This document shows, in pieces, positions 52,520 to 62,106 of a DNA stretch of 64,000 bases. The stretch spans positions 3,844,001 to 3,908,000 of the forward strand of contig NZ_CP088298.1 of NCBI RefSeq assembly GCF_021117425.1, given 5' to 3'. Positions within the stretch are counted from its first letter, which is position 1, and the number at the start of each line of letters is the position of its first letter. A program made the translations under genes and the position numbers. A model generated the notes under the pieces. That model was given only the letters and a program-made list of their open reading frames with translations, ran no database searches and was not told the origin of the DNA. Source of the DNA: Brevibacterium zhoupengii. Its GTDB lineage: Bacteria > Actinomycetota > Actinomycetes > Actinomycetales > Brevibacteriaceae.

Positions 52520-55426
52520 TCAGTGCCAGGAAGTGCGCAGCACCGATGACATGCGCATCGGGTTCGTTCCGCGATAGGCGGTGAGGATCCCGGCCCCTTC
52601 CGGGTTCCGTGTGTAGACTGTCTCGCCTCCGCCGACCCACCGGTCCCACGCTTGTGCATATGCCAGTGCCGATTCTCGTCGTGTGCCCAGAGTTGACGGC
52701 ACCGCGTGCCAGACAGGATCGCTCTGCTGCATTGACGACCATCCACACCTCAGCCGCTCCGCCAGTACCCGGATTCCCTCCTGCGGGTGCGGCAATGCCC
52801 ACCGGGGAACGAGATACCGCGGATCCGCGATCGGTGACACCGCCTCGTCGAGGGCGAGAGCAAAAGCCTCCGCGGACCGCGCATCCGCATCAAGGTGACA
52901 GCGCAGATCCCCGCGCGCGTCCACCCGGATACGCACCGCCTCGGACCCGACACTGCTGTGGCCCGTCTGCTGCAGTGCCTCAACAATGGCGCCAGCCAGT
53001 TGGCCAACTGTCGGCGGCTTCGCATAGAGACGAGTGCGTCGAGACCCGGCCACGGACAGAACAGCAGGCAGACTCAGCCAGACGACAAGACTGAGCACCG
53101 TGAGAACCGCCCCACCGGCACCTCCAAGCCCTACGCCCAGAAGAAGGAGAATCAGTCCTACCCCCAGCCAGGGGACGATGGTCGCAGTTCTGATCCCGAA
53201 GGGCAGGATGCGTCCCGGATCCCCGCCGAGGTGGCGCGGCATCGCTCCGATCTCGTCGTTGTCAGCGGTGTCAGTTTCGAACCGCGCCAACGCATCCGCA
53301 CCACGCGGACCGGTGTCGGCAAGGATCCGCACCGAACGCAGTTCTTCATCCCTATAGTCACTGCCGACACTCCACCGTCGCGCGATCTCTGCACGGTCCT
53401 GCGACTGAGTGATCATCCGCGCATTGATCTCCTCTGTCAGGTCCACCGCTGGTGGCTCGTAGGGAGAGAAAGCGGAATCGATATGAGCCACTCCATCAAC
53501 GATCTCGCCCTCGGAGTCGGTGCCGAAGAATCCGTCGTGTTTGCGCACCAAACGTCCCCAGTCCTGGTCACCGCGCGGATGATCGGGGCTGACGCAGACG
53601 ACAGTCCAGTTGAGCGCCACCTTGCCCGGCTGCTTCGGATCTCGCCGCAGGGCTCGGCCACGCGTCTGCGTCACCGCTGTCGGTGTGGTTGCGGTACTCA
53701 GGTCGATGAGACCGGTGATGGCCGGCGCGTCCCATCCCTCGCCGAGGAGGGCACGAGTGCCTATGAGGACCTGCGATCTTCCCGTGGTGAAGAATTCAGT
53801 CACGTACGGGACCCAGGCCCGACTGCTCCACGGTCCTTCCATGCGGCTGACTCCTGCAACCGGTTCGCCGATTCGCAGGCGGGCGGCCAGAGACTCATCG
53901 GATTCTGCGATCCGGGCACACAGATCGCTGAGCACCTCAGGTGCCCCGGCCACAGTCTTGCCCGAAACCAGAAGTGGTCGAAGATCTGTGGTGCGGGCGT
54001 CGGAGACGAGTGTTTCGAGGACCAGCTGGGCCGAACCGGAATCCTCGTCAACCACTTCACGGACATCGGCGGAAAGGGTGGCTGTCACTGATTCGAAGTC
54101 GCAGAGCACCAACGTTCGCAGCTGCTGGCCGAGGGTGGCCGCCTCGGCACAGATGATCTCGCTCGCTGCCTGCGGCTTCGACGCCGAATAGGCGATGACA
54201 CGGTCAACAGGTGACCGTCCTGCCCGAATGCCGGACCGAGTCCAGCGGTACCCGATGGCGGGCAGGGCACGACGGATCGCCTCGGCGAGTTCCATGTCTT
54301 CTGCAGCTTCGGAGGCGACCAGGTGGTGGCGCATCCAATCATCGATGAGCAGCGCCCAGTCGTGGGCATCGGGGTCACGACGATGCTGCTCAGCGACGCT
54401 GGCACCCGGAGGCAGTCTGAGCAGATCCGCGTGGTGGAGTCGCAGTGCAGCTGTGCACAGTTCCGGGTTCGAGCGGCTCATGGCCGCCCAGCTGACAACC
54501 GTGTCTCGGGTGCCCAAGAAGCGTTTGTCGACCCATTCGAGGAACGGCACAGTGCCCTGCGCAGGGTCGAGGATTCCGGTGATGAGTTCGGTGAAGCGGG
54601 TGGCCTGCGCGGACAGCCAGCTGTTCTCCTCGTTCGTCGGGGTCGTCACCCAGACGAGGTCTGCAAATGGGGCCAGGTCGCCTTCTCTGACGACTGCGGG
54701 GATCGAAGCGGAGTAGCGGATGTCGGAGAACATGCCGGTCACCAGCTCTGACTGTGCTGTCGTCATCGTTCCGGGAGGAGTAGCCGTGAGTCCAAGCACC
54801 CAGACCTCCGGAAGCAGGTCGAGGAGTTCGGTCAGCAGGCTGCCCCATACGTCGAGCAGGTGGTGGCATTCGTCGAGGATGAGCAGCAGAGGACCGACAT
54901 CGCCGAGGCGGTCGACCAGTGCCCGTCCTCCCGGGGCGAGTTCGTCGAGGAGGTTCTTCGTGTTGCTGCGGTCATCGTCGAAGACGGCCAGTGACTGGTA
55001 GGTCAGTGCGGTGAAATGGGTTGGAAGTGCACGGTCAATTCCGGCGTGGTCGGAGTGGTCGACTCGGTCGAAGTGCTCGGCGTGGTCGGAGTGCTCGACT
55101 CGGTCGAAGTGCTCGGCGTGGTCGGAGTGGTCGACTCGGTCGGTCCGATCGGCGTAGGTGCGGAGCTCGTCCCAGGCGTTCGCCCACTGTGTCTGGATAG
55201 CAGTGTTGGGGCCGAAGACCACGACCTTCGAGACATGTCCGCCGTCGAGCAGGTTCTGCGCATGCTCGATGCCGACTCGGGTCTTCCCCGCACCCGGCGG
55301 CAGGACGACCCACGATCGGCGAGAGTCGGCGCCTGCGGATTCAAGGAGCGCTTCGAGTGCTTCGCGTTGGTGCCGACGCAACGGTGGTCGGTGGTCTTGC
55401 ACTGGCTCTACCTCGCGCATCGACAT
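52520..55426 (-). CDS. SF2 helicase-like protein with membrane segments and tandem repeat
   Basis: 968 residues. RecA1: Q-like PPLRRHQREAL, Walker A LPPGAGKT (~42-49), DECH (~185-188), LTATP motif III; RecA2 motif V/VI in LLGEGWDAPAITG and QTRGRALRRD. Between Walker A and DECH is a Asp/His-rich 12-residue repeat (about 2.75 copies, ~97-131). At about residues 750-800 there are two hydrophobic stretches (WLGVGLILLLLGVGLGG and LTVLSLVVWLSLPAVL), then a ~150-residue soluble domain I do not recognise. A membrane-anchored helicase is unusual. It follows the MFS gene by 52 bp, in line with the Wadjet operon. Role inferred as defence; not proven. Confidence 0.75.
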   Translation of the reverse strand: MSMREVEPVQDHRPPLRRHQREALEALLESAGADSRRSWVVLPPGAGKTRVGIEHAQNLLDGGHVSKVVVFGPNTAIQTQWANAWDELRTYADRTDRVDHSDHAEHFDRVEHSDHAEHFDRVDHSDHAGIDRALPTHFTALTYQSLAVFDDDRSNTKNLLDELAPGGRALVDRLGDVGPLLLILDECHHLLDVWGSLLTELLDLLPEVWVLGLTATPPGTMTTAQSELVTGMFSDIRYSASIPAVVREGDLAPFADLVWVTTPTNEENSWLSAQATRFTELITGILDPAQGTVPFLEWVDKRFLGTRDTVVSWAAMSRSNPELCTAALRLHHADLLRLPPGASVAEQHRRDPDAHDWALLIDDWMRHHLVASEAAEDMELAEAIRRALPAIGYRWTRSGIRAGRSPVDRVIAYSASKPQAASEIICAEAATLGQQLRTLVLCDFESVTATLSADVREVVDEDSGSAQLVLETLVSDARTTDLRPLLVSGKTVAGAPEVLSDLCARIAESDESLAARLRIGEPVAGVSRMEGPWSSRAWVPYVTEFFTTGRSQVLIGTRALLGEGWDAPAITGLIDLSTATTPTAVTQTRGRALRRDPKQPGKVALNWTVVCVSPDHPRGDQDWGRLVRKHDGFFGTDSEGEIVDGVAHIDSAFSPYEPPAVDLTEEINARMITQSQDRAEIARRWSVGSDYRDEELRSVRILADTGPRGADALARFETDTADNDEIGAMPRHLGGDPGRILPFGIRTATIVPWLGVGLILLLLGVGLGGAGGAVLTVLSLVVWLSLPAVLSVAGSRRTRLYAKPPTVGQLAGAIVEALQQTGHSSVGSEAVRIRVDARGDLRCHLDADARSAEAFALALDEAVSPIADPRYLVPRWALPHPQEGIRVLAERLRCGWSSMQQSDPVWHAVPSTLGTRRESALAYAQAWDRWVGGGETVYTRNPEGAGILTAYRGTNPMRMSSVLRTSWH
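55045..55143. repeat. 36-bp tandem repeat in the helicase gene
   Basis: Two full units (55045-55080, 55081-55116) and a partial third to 55143; each unit encodes 12 residues such as DRVDHSDHAEHF. Length changes keep the frame. Confidence 0.85.
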
Positions 55427-55478
55427 GGCAACCAGTCTAAAACAGGCCCATAATCGACGACGTCGAGCACCGCCCAGC

Positions 55479-56642
55479 TCACGTCCGCGCAGACAGCACG
55501 GTCGCCCCGGTCAGCAGTGCGGCCATCACGATCGCCATCATCGGAAAGCCTCCGACGAAACCTGCCAGTGCGGGACCGGCAACGGGAGCCAGCGCCGTGC
55601 CGACGGTGATGGGTGCGACGAAGACTCCGTTGATCGCTCCGAAGTTGGCGGTCCCCCACCGGTCGGCGACTGCCGTGGCCTGCAGCAGCGTGATGCATCC
55701 GCGCACTCCGCCGGTGATCATGCCGATGCCGATGAGCAGCCAGATTGGGCCCGGGACGAAGGCCAGGAGCCATAGGCCGATCGCCCCGCACGCGAACAGC
55801 AATATGGTTCTGGCCCTTGAAGTGGTGTGGCGTTCGAGTGCGGGGTAGAGGAATCGACCGGCGACCTGACCGAAGCCGACGATCCCGAGTGCGATGGCTG
55901 CGAGCCCGTATGCGGCGCCGCGTTCGATGAGGAGCGGGATGATGTTGATCGTCACGGCGAAGAGGGTGAAGGTCGACAGTGCCACTGCGATCTGCAGGAT
56001 GATGAAGCGACTGGATCGTGTGACCGTGCGGATCTCTGTCCGTGATGGTGTCCGCGACTCCTGCGCCGCCTCGTCGGTCCATTTCCGGTTGAGGAAGAAC
56101 AGGTGCATCGGCAGTGCGGTAAGCGCCAAGATACCGGCGAGGATGACGTAGGTGGTGCGCCATCCGCAGGCGTCGATGAGCCAGGCGATGATCGGGGCGA
56201 ACACGGTTGAGGCGAGCCCGCCGACGAGAGTGATCGTCGTCAGCGGCTTGACCCGGTCCGCTCCGTACCAGCGGGTCACGACGGCGAAGGCCGGCGGATA
56301 GAGCGTTGCCGCCTGCGCGAATCCCGCAAGCACCCAGGCTGCGAAGAAGACGATGAGGTTGGGCGCCGCCGCCACGAGCAGCAGTGCGACGATGCCGATG
56401 ACCGTGCCGAGGCTCATAAGTGTGCGTGGCCCGCGGGAATCCAGCATTCTGCCGACGCGGACACCGGCGAGCGCGGAGACGATGAGCCCCACGGTCAGTG
56501 CGGCGGTCACGGTCGTCTGACTCCATCCCGTGTCCGCAGAGATGCGCGTCACCGCCACCGGCAGCGAGTAGTAGAGCAGACCCCAGCTGCACAGCTCGGC
56601 GATGCACAGCGCTGCCAGTCCCCCGCGAGGCCGGTCGGTCAC
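55479..56642 (-). CDS. MFS transporter overlapping jetD
   Basis: 387 residues, 12 TM segments, with GRMLDSRGPRTLM as the 2-3 loop. Style is that of monocarboxylate/oxalate-formate type MFS proteins. Its start overlaps the jetD stop by 4 bp (ATGA), so it is translated with the Wadjet operon, which is not usual for Wadjet. Function unknown: it may be passenger or part of the system. Confidence 0.8.
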   Translation of the reverse strand: MTDRPRGGLAALCIAELCSWGLLYYSLPVAVTRISADTGWSQTTVTAALTVGLIVSALAGVRVGRMLDSRGPRTLMSLGTVIGIVALLLVAAAPNLIVFFAAWVLAGFAQAATLYPPAFAVVTRWYGADRVKPLTTITLVGGLASTVFAPIIAWLIDACGWRTTYVILAGILALTALPMHLFFLNRKWTDEAAQESRTPSRTEIRTVTRSSRFIILQIAVALSTFTLFAVTINIIPLLIERGAAYGLAAIALGIVGFGQVAGRFLYPALERHTTSRARTILLFACGAIGLWLLAFVPGPIWLLIGIGMITGGVRGCITLLQATAVADRWGTANFGAINGVFVAPITVGTALAPVAGPALAGFVGGFPMMAIVMAALLTGATVLSART

Positions 56643-57910
56643 TCAGGCTCCCCCGGATTCGGTGCAGACTCCGCCGCCGAGGTGGTCAACCGTTCCAGCG
56701 CTGCCCTCCAGGGGATCCGCTCCTGTTCGAGGCGCACATCGCCCTCGGCACGCAGACGAGTCAGCGCCCGTGTCTCGGTCCCAGTCAGTTCCGGAAAAGC
56801 TCCGGTGTGTGGTTTCGGTTCCTGCACCCACAGGTCCTTGTGATCGGTGAGTGTGGCCTCGTCCATGAGCGTCGATTCCACGTGCGGCAAGTGTTTGCGC
56901 AGCCGAGAGAGGATCGCGAATCCGTGCGAGTCGAGGTCACCCCAGTAGATGACACACGTCCCGTGCACCCAGGACAGGCGGGCGACGTTGTCCACGGCAT
57001 ATCCCGAGCCGTGCACAGCCACCGCGCTGGTCCAGGTCGGCATGGCGAGCACGGATTCGAGGTTCTCGAACACGAAGACGAGCCGCGGCGAAATTGCCAG
57101 ATCGCTGATCTGAGTCACCGGCGCAGCGATGTCGCTCAGTCCTGAGGGTGCGAGTTTCGGGTCGAGGATGCGCATTCGAATTCTCGGTTCTGCGTCGAGG
57201 ACGTCGACCGCCTCGGGATGGCCTATTGCCTCCAGCAGGCTTGTGACCAGGGCGCGGTGTGTTTCAAACCATTTCGAGTCGACACCGCGGATCGGCAGTT
57301 GCCTGGGCCGCAGGGTACCCACCGGGTGATCGCGCAACCATGCGACGACATCGAGAAGCGTGTCGAATTCTGCCTGTCCGAGCCCGAGGATCCGTTTCGC
57401 ATGAGCTTTGATCGCCGAGGCCAGCTGGTCGATGCGCGCCGAAGTGGCCGGGTGCTGATTATCGAACAGTGACCGGATCGTCGCGGCCCGGTCCCGCAGC
57501 CGACGCCACTGCTCGGCTTCGTCTCCACCGACGAAGTTCGCCACAGTCTCTGGAGCACCAAGTCGCAGGCGCAGTGGGATCTGTTGGCGCCCGACTCGCG
57601 CCCAAGAACGTTCGGCCCAGTCGATGACCGGACTGCTCGAGTTGTCCAGTTTTTCGCCACTGCCATCGGGCGCGGCAACCTTTCGCCAGCTCGCTGCCCA
57701 TTCCATTGCGGCCTGCTGATCGTCGAGCACCTGCTTCTCTGTGGGCGGGTGCAGCGCGATCTCGACGACCGCTGAGGTGGGGGTGCTGGTATCAGAGCCG
57801 TCGTCTGAACTCACGCTGATCGAGTCGGACTGGGTGGCCCAGGTCGACATCGATGAGCGCAGGCGGATACGCGACTTCGCCCGCGCCTCGGCGACGGAGA
57901 GCATCGTCAT
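56639..57910 (-). CDS. jetD: Wadjet nuclease subunit JetD
   Basis: DNA-cutting subunit of type I Wadjet. 423 residues: N-terminal DUF3322 region (~45-190) and C-terminal DUF2220 Toprim domain with Glu in VFVFENLESVL and Asp pair in YWGDLDSHGF, the metal-binding catalytic set. Starts 15 bp after the jetC stop. The system cuts closed circular plasmids after loop extrusion by the SMC-like complex, as established for Wadjet. The acidic Ser-rich N-terminus before residue 45 is not conserved-looking. Confidence 0.9.
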   Translation of the reverse strand: MTMLSVAEARAKSRIRLRSSMSTWATQSDSISVSSDDGSDTSTPTSAVVEIALHPPTEKQVLDDQQAAMEWAASWRKVAAPDGSGEKLDNSSSPVIDWAERSWARVGRQQIPLRLRLGAPETVANFVGGDEAEQWRRLRDRAATIRSLFDNQHPATSARIDQLASAIKAHAKRILGLGQAEFDTLLDVVAWLRDHPVGTLRPRQLPIRGVDSKWFETHRALVTSLLEAIGHPEAVDVLDAEPRIRMRILDPKLAPSGLSDIAAPVTQISDLAISPRLVFVFENLESVLAMPTWTSAVAVHGSGYAVDNVARLSWVHGTCVIYWGDLDSHGFAILSRLRKHLPHVESTLMDEATLTDHKDLWVQEPKPHTGAFPELTGTETRALTRLRAEGDVRLEQERIPWRAALERLTTSAAESAPNPGEPE

Positions 57911-57925
57911 CGACGCCTCACCCGA

Positions 57926-60900
57926 TCAGCTCTCATGGTCGGTCTCAACTGTGCCTGCGGTTTCGCCGGCGGCCACTTCGTCAGCACCGACAGGTCCCTC
58001 GTCCGCAGCGGTATCACCGCTCTCCTCGCCGGCATCACCGCCCTGCTCAGCCCAGACCATGGTCGAAGCCAGGGTCTTCTGGCGGCTCGGGTTCTCGATC
58101 GAGGTCGCCGCGCCGACGTAGGGTTCGATGGTCTGCAGGAGTTTCTGCGGGGTGGCCAGGACCATGTGGAAACCGAACTCGATGAAGATGTCGAGCGCCA
58201 TGCGTGTGTATCTCGTGTCGGCCTTGTCGAAGGCCTCATCGAGGATGATCGTGCCGTACTTCGAGATCGCCTCGTCGGGATCGGCCAACTGGTAGCGCAG
58301 GGCCGCTGCGAGGCAGAAGATCACGAGCTTCTGCTGCTGACCGCCGGACATCGCCGCACCGGAATCGTAGGTGGCGTGAGCACGACCGTGGTCGTCGATC
58401 TCCTCGGCCAGGAAGGACACGTGCAGTCGAGTGTCGAGGCATTGGTTCTTCCACATCTTGTCCACGTGCTCGCTTGAGGAGAACCGGCGCATCACCTCGG
58501 CGAGGGTGTCGTACTTATCCTCCGCGGTCTCCATATCTTCTTCGCCCCAGGTGCCGCCGGCGACCTTGCGGAGGTCGGAGATGAAGGCGTTGACGGTCTC
58601 ACTGCGACGGGTCTTGACCTTCAGCCGCAGATAGCGGCCCTCGTCGAACTGGGAGCGCAGCAGGGAGGAGTTGATCGGTGCGACCCGGTCCTCGATCTCA
58701 CGTGGGGCGGCATGGATCTCGTTGAGGAGTTCGCCGATGAGATCGCGGGAGCGCTGCCGCAGCAGATCTCGGAATCTGTTCTCATGGTCGGGCAGACCGT
58801 GGGCCAGGATTTCATCGAGCATCGCCAAGTAGTCGTGCCGATCGGCGATATCGGCGGTGAGGTCGGAGGCGACGGAGGACCACGCGGCCTTGAACTCGGC
58901 GGCCAGCCGGGTCACTGCCTGGCCTGCCTCGCTCGCCACGGCCTGTGCCTTGTCCTTCTCCGACTGCAGAGCTTGGGAGACCTGCTGGCCGATCTCGGGC
59001 AGAGATTCGCGTTTGATGCTGCGCTGGATACGCGTGAACCGGGCCTCGAGCTGTTCGGCGATCGTCGGATCCACCTCGGGGATGCGTCCGGCGTTGACGT
59101 CGTCCTCGAGTCGGCTGAGGCCAGCCCGCAGACCGGTGATCTCTTCATTCGCCCGACGCAGCGCGTAGTCGCAGTCTCGGGTCGCGGTCTCGGCCGTCTC
59201 CTTCGCCGCACGGGCTTCGCGTTCGGCGCCGATCGCCTGCTGCAGGTCGCCGTCTGCGTCCTCGAGTTCGCGCAGTGCCTTCTCCAGGGCCGCGATCGCC
59301 TCCTTGGCTCCGGCCAAATCCACATCGCGCCAGGACTGTTCACGGATTCCTGCGAGGATGCCCTTCCGGCGGTGTGCCTGCGCGGTCTCTGCGTTTGCCG
59401 CGTCGACGATGGCTTGGGCCTCAGACAGTTCCGCCTGGGCTTCCTTCAGCGCGGCGACGAGGGCTTCGAGTTTGCTCTCCCGGTCACCGAGCACCCACTG
59501 GCTGCGATCGTCGATGCGACGCCGATCATCTTTCTCATACCTTGTTCGGGAGGTCTTGACCTGTCCCTTGAGGGTCACGGCCCGGGGGTGGTCGTCGAGT
59601 TCGTCCGGACTGTCGACGCAGGCGAAGTCGAAGCGTTCGGACAGGGTGGAATGCACCCACTCTCCGAACCCGGTTTCGGCGACAGTGACCTTGTTGACCA
59701 GGGACTTCACACTGTTGACGGGTCTGGGCTTCGGAGCTTGGGCGGGGATCTCTTCGAAGACGAGTCGTCCCTTGATCCGGTGGGAGTCGACCCAGGAGCG
59801 AACAGCGCCGAGGTTCTCGCTGCGCACGAGGACCGTGAGAGCCAGCGGACGCAGCACGCGTTCGATCGCCCCGGTCCAGGCTGCGTGGTCGGGGTCGACT
59901 TCGATGAGTTCGGCGGCGAAGGGCAGCGCCTTCTCACTCAGTCCAGTGCCTTCGGCCAGTTCCTGTCGGATCTGGAGCAGGTTACCCGGCACGGTCGAGC
60001 CGGACCGACGCAGTGAGTCGATCTCGGCTTCGAGGTCCCTGACTCGTGCTCGGGCCTTCGAGAAGCGGTCATGGTCGGCATGGCTGGGGCCCGCGGCTTG
60101 AGTCTCGTCATCGAGGGTGGTGGCGATCTGGGCCTGGAGTTCGGCGAATTCCGCCGCCGAGGTGGGCACCTGATCGATGTCTGCCTGCTTCAGCTGTCGC
60201 TCCAGACTGGCCCACCTATCGGCGATTGCCCTGCGTTCGGTCTCGGCCGTGTCGATGCGCTGCTGCAGGTGCTCGGCCTCCGAACCGCCGAGGTCGAGGG
60301 TGGCTCGACGGGCGAGGTCGTATTCGTCGACGGCAGCGTCGTAGTCCTTCTTGGCCCGGTCGGCGGCGACTTCGATTTCGACGAGTTCCCGGCGCTGGGC
60401 TGAGAGGTCGGAGCGCATGAGGTCGAGTTCGCGTCGTTTCTGGAACGGCAGCAGGGCGTCGTTGAGGGCGATCGACTTCGCCGCGGTCTCGTGGGCGGTG
60501 TCGTAACGGTTCGAGGCCTCGCGCAGCTGCAGGAGGTGGTCGCGTTGGCGGCGGAGTTCGACGACGTGGTCGTGGGCGTCCTTGAGGTCGCCGAACTGGT
60601 TGACCGCGGTCTCTGCCAGGTCGAAGGTGACCGGGGGTTCGAGCATGTGGTCGCGAAAGAGGCGGTCGAGGCTGTCGAGGCTCTTGGCCGACTGGGTTTT
60701 GTGCAGCAGCTGCAGCGCCGCTTCACTGGCCATGCCGAAGACCTTGCGCATCCGGGCGTAGAACCTGGCATGGGACCCGTTCGAGGTGATGAGTGCTTCG
60801 GGATGCTCGGTCTTGAGCTTCCTCGTCTCGAGACCGGTGCGGGCGTACTGCTGAAGATCGGCGAGGTCGAGGCCGGCCCGTTCGAGGATGCAGACGTCGG

Positions 60901-61399
60901 ACAGGTCGGTCATCTTCGTGCCCGAGCCCTTGATGAAGAAGAGCCTGGCCAACGAGAGGGGGCGGTCGGTGCCGTTGTCGTAGCGGAGGATGATGCCGCT
61001 CCACGTGGCCCGCGGACGCAGGTATTTGCTGACGACACGGTCCTCATCGGAATCCGCTGTGCGAGTCCACGCGCCGCGGACATAGCTGACGAGGCTGCGC
61101 TGATCGACCCGGCTGCCGGCAGTCTGGGCGGCGACGTTGAAGCGCAGCCACTTGTCTGGAGTGAGCACGGCGGCGATGCCGTCGAGCAGCGAGGACTTGC
61201 CCGAGCCTGAGGGCCCGGTGATGAGGTGGCCCTTGTGGGAGACCGGAATGCGGTGGATGTCGGCGTCGAAGGTGCCCCAGTTCGCGATCTGGATCTCCGA
61301 CAGCCGCCACTGACTGCCGACATCGGGACGGTCTGCCCCACGAGCACGGGCCTGGTCCGCGATGAGTGCGGCATCAAGCGGGAAGAGGGCCTCGGTCAT
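57926..61399 (-). CDS. jetC: Wadjet SMC-like ATPase JetC
   Basis: Motor of the Wadjet complex, MukB-like. 1157 residues: Walker A TGPSGSGKSSLLDG (~61-73), long coiled coils (~290-480 and ~620-950), hinge region near 500-620, signature SGGQQQKLV and Walker B YGTIILDEAFDKAD. The last ~55 residues are an acidic Glu/Gly/Ala-rich tail. ATG overlaps the jetB stop by 4 bp. Confidence 0.92.
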   Translation of the reverse strand: MTEALFPLDAALIADQARARGADRPDVGSQWRLSEIQIANWGTFDADIHRIPVSHKGHLITGPSGSGKSSLLDGIAAVLTPDKWLRFNVAAQTAGSRVDQRSLVSYVRGAWTRTADSDEDRVVSKYLRPRATWSGIILRYDNGTDRPLSLARLFFIKGSGTKMTDLSDVCILERAGLDLADLQQYARTGLETRKLKTEHPEALITSNGSHARFYARMRKVFGMASEAALQLLHKTQSAKSLDSLDRLFRDHMLEPPVTFDLAETAVNQFGDLKDAHDHVVELRRQRDHLLQLREASNRYDTAHETAAKSIALNDALLPFQKRRELDLMRSDLSAQRRELVEIEVAADRAKKDYDAAVDEYDLARRATLDLGGSEAEHLQQRIDTAETERRAIADRWASLERQLKQADIDQVPTSAAEFAELQAQIATTLDDETQAAGPSHADHDRFSKARARVRDLEAEIDSLRRSGSTVPGNLLQIRQELAEGTGLSEKALPFAAELIEVDPDHAAWTGAIERVLRPLALTVLVRSENLGAVRSWVDSHRIKGRLVFEEIPAQAPKPRPVNSVKSLVNKVTVAETGFGEWVHSTLSERFDFACVDSPDELDDHPRAVTLKGQVKTSRTRYEKDDRRRIDDRSQWVLGDRESKLEALVAALKEAQAELSEAQAIVDAANAETAQAHRRKGILAGIREQSWRDVDLAGAKEAIAALEKALRELEDADGDLQQAIGAEREARAAKETAETATRDCDYALRRANEEITGLRAGLSRLEDDVNAGRIPEVDPTIAEQLEARFTRIQRSIKRESLPEIGQQVSQALQSEKDKAQAVASEAGQAVTRLAAEFKAAWSSVASDLTADIADRHDYLAMLDEILAHGLPDHENRFRDLLRQRSRDLIGELLNEIHAAPREIEDRVAPINSSLLRSQFDEGRYLRLKVKTRRSETVNAFISDLRKVAGGTWGEEDMETAEDKYDTLAEVMRRFSSSEHVDKMWKNQCLDTRLHVSFLAEEIDDHGRAHATYDSGAAMSGGQQQKLVIFCLAAALRYQLADPDEAISKYGTIILDEAFDKADTRYTRMALDIFIEFGFHMVLATPQKLLQTIEPYVGAATSIENPSRQKTLASTMVWAEQGGDAGEESGDTAADEGPVGADEVAAGETAGTVETDHES

Positions 61400-62106
61400 G
61401 CTTCGTCCCCCTCGGTGTCGTCGTCGCGATCTTCTGGATCGGTGTCATCGGAACTGAGCCCCGCCTCGGCGATGGAGCCCTTGGCCTCGCCCGAGGCGAT
61501 GCGTTCGTAGACGTCGATGAGCTCACGCACTTGGTCCTCGTCGATGAGGAACTTCACCATCGGTGAGATTTCGAAGCGCTCTTCACCTGCCTTGTGGAGG
61601 ACACGCAGACGGTTGCTCATCCGACTCCATGCACCGTTGAGATTGCGCTGGAATGTCGATTCGTCGCCTGTGCGGTAGATCGCGAGGCGTTCGTAGACCT
61701 CCTCGCGATCTACGATCACACGCTGCTCGCCGGGGGCAGCCAGCAGCAGCTGCCGTAGGACGAGAAGCATGGCGGTATCGAGGAAGGTCAGCCGTTCGCT
61801 GCGGACAGCCGCGGGTACGTCGATCTCCTCGGTGACGACCTTGCGGGTGAACGCGAATTCGTCGATCTTGTCGATGACGAGGTCTAAGAACAGGTCGTGT
61901 AGCCGTGAACGCACAATGGATTCGTCGGCGACCAGCGCCGACCACAGCTGCGGGCTCTGTGCACCGGAGACATAGGGACCCTTGAGCAGTTCGAGCAGAA
62001 CCCGGCGAGTGCGCTCGCCCAAGGTCCCGGTGTCTTGGAACCACAGCCCACTCGGATTGTGCGCGGACTCGTCAGCCTCGGTAGGTGTAACTGCGGAATC
62101 GTTCAT
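61396..62106 (-). CDS. jetB: Wadjet subunit JetB
   Basis: MukE-like subunit (DUF4194), 236 residues from ATG at 62106, overlapping the jetA stop by 4 bp. Winged-helix segments LGERTRRVLLELLKGPYV and FLDTAMLLVLRQLLL, then REEVYERLAIYR and the ISPMVKFLIDEDQV core, ending with an acidic tail. It links the JetC ATPase to JetA. Confidence 0.88.
   Translation of the reverse strand: MNDSAVTPTEADESAHNPSGLWFQDTGTLGERTRRVLLELLKGPYVSGAQSPQLWSALVADESIVRSRLHDLFLDLVIDKIDEFAFTRKVVTEEIDVPAAVRSERLTFLDTAMLLVLRQLLLAAPGEQRVIVDREEVYERLAIYRTGDESTFQRNLNGAWSRMSNRLRVLHKAGEERFEISPMVKFLIDEDQVRELIDVYERIASGEAKGSIAEAGLSSDDTDPEDRDDDTEGDEA

Noticed and set aside
58712..60016. 434-codon plus-strand frame within jetC
   Set aside because: Antisense to coiled-coil JetC; low-complexity translation.
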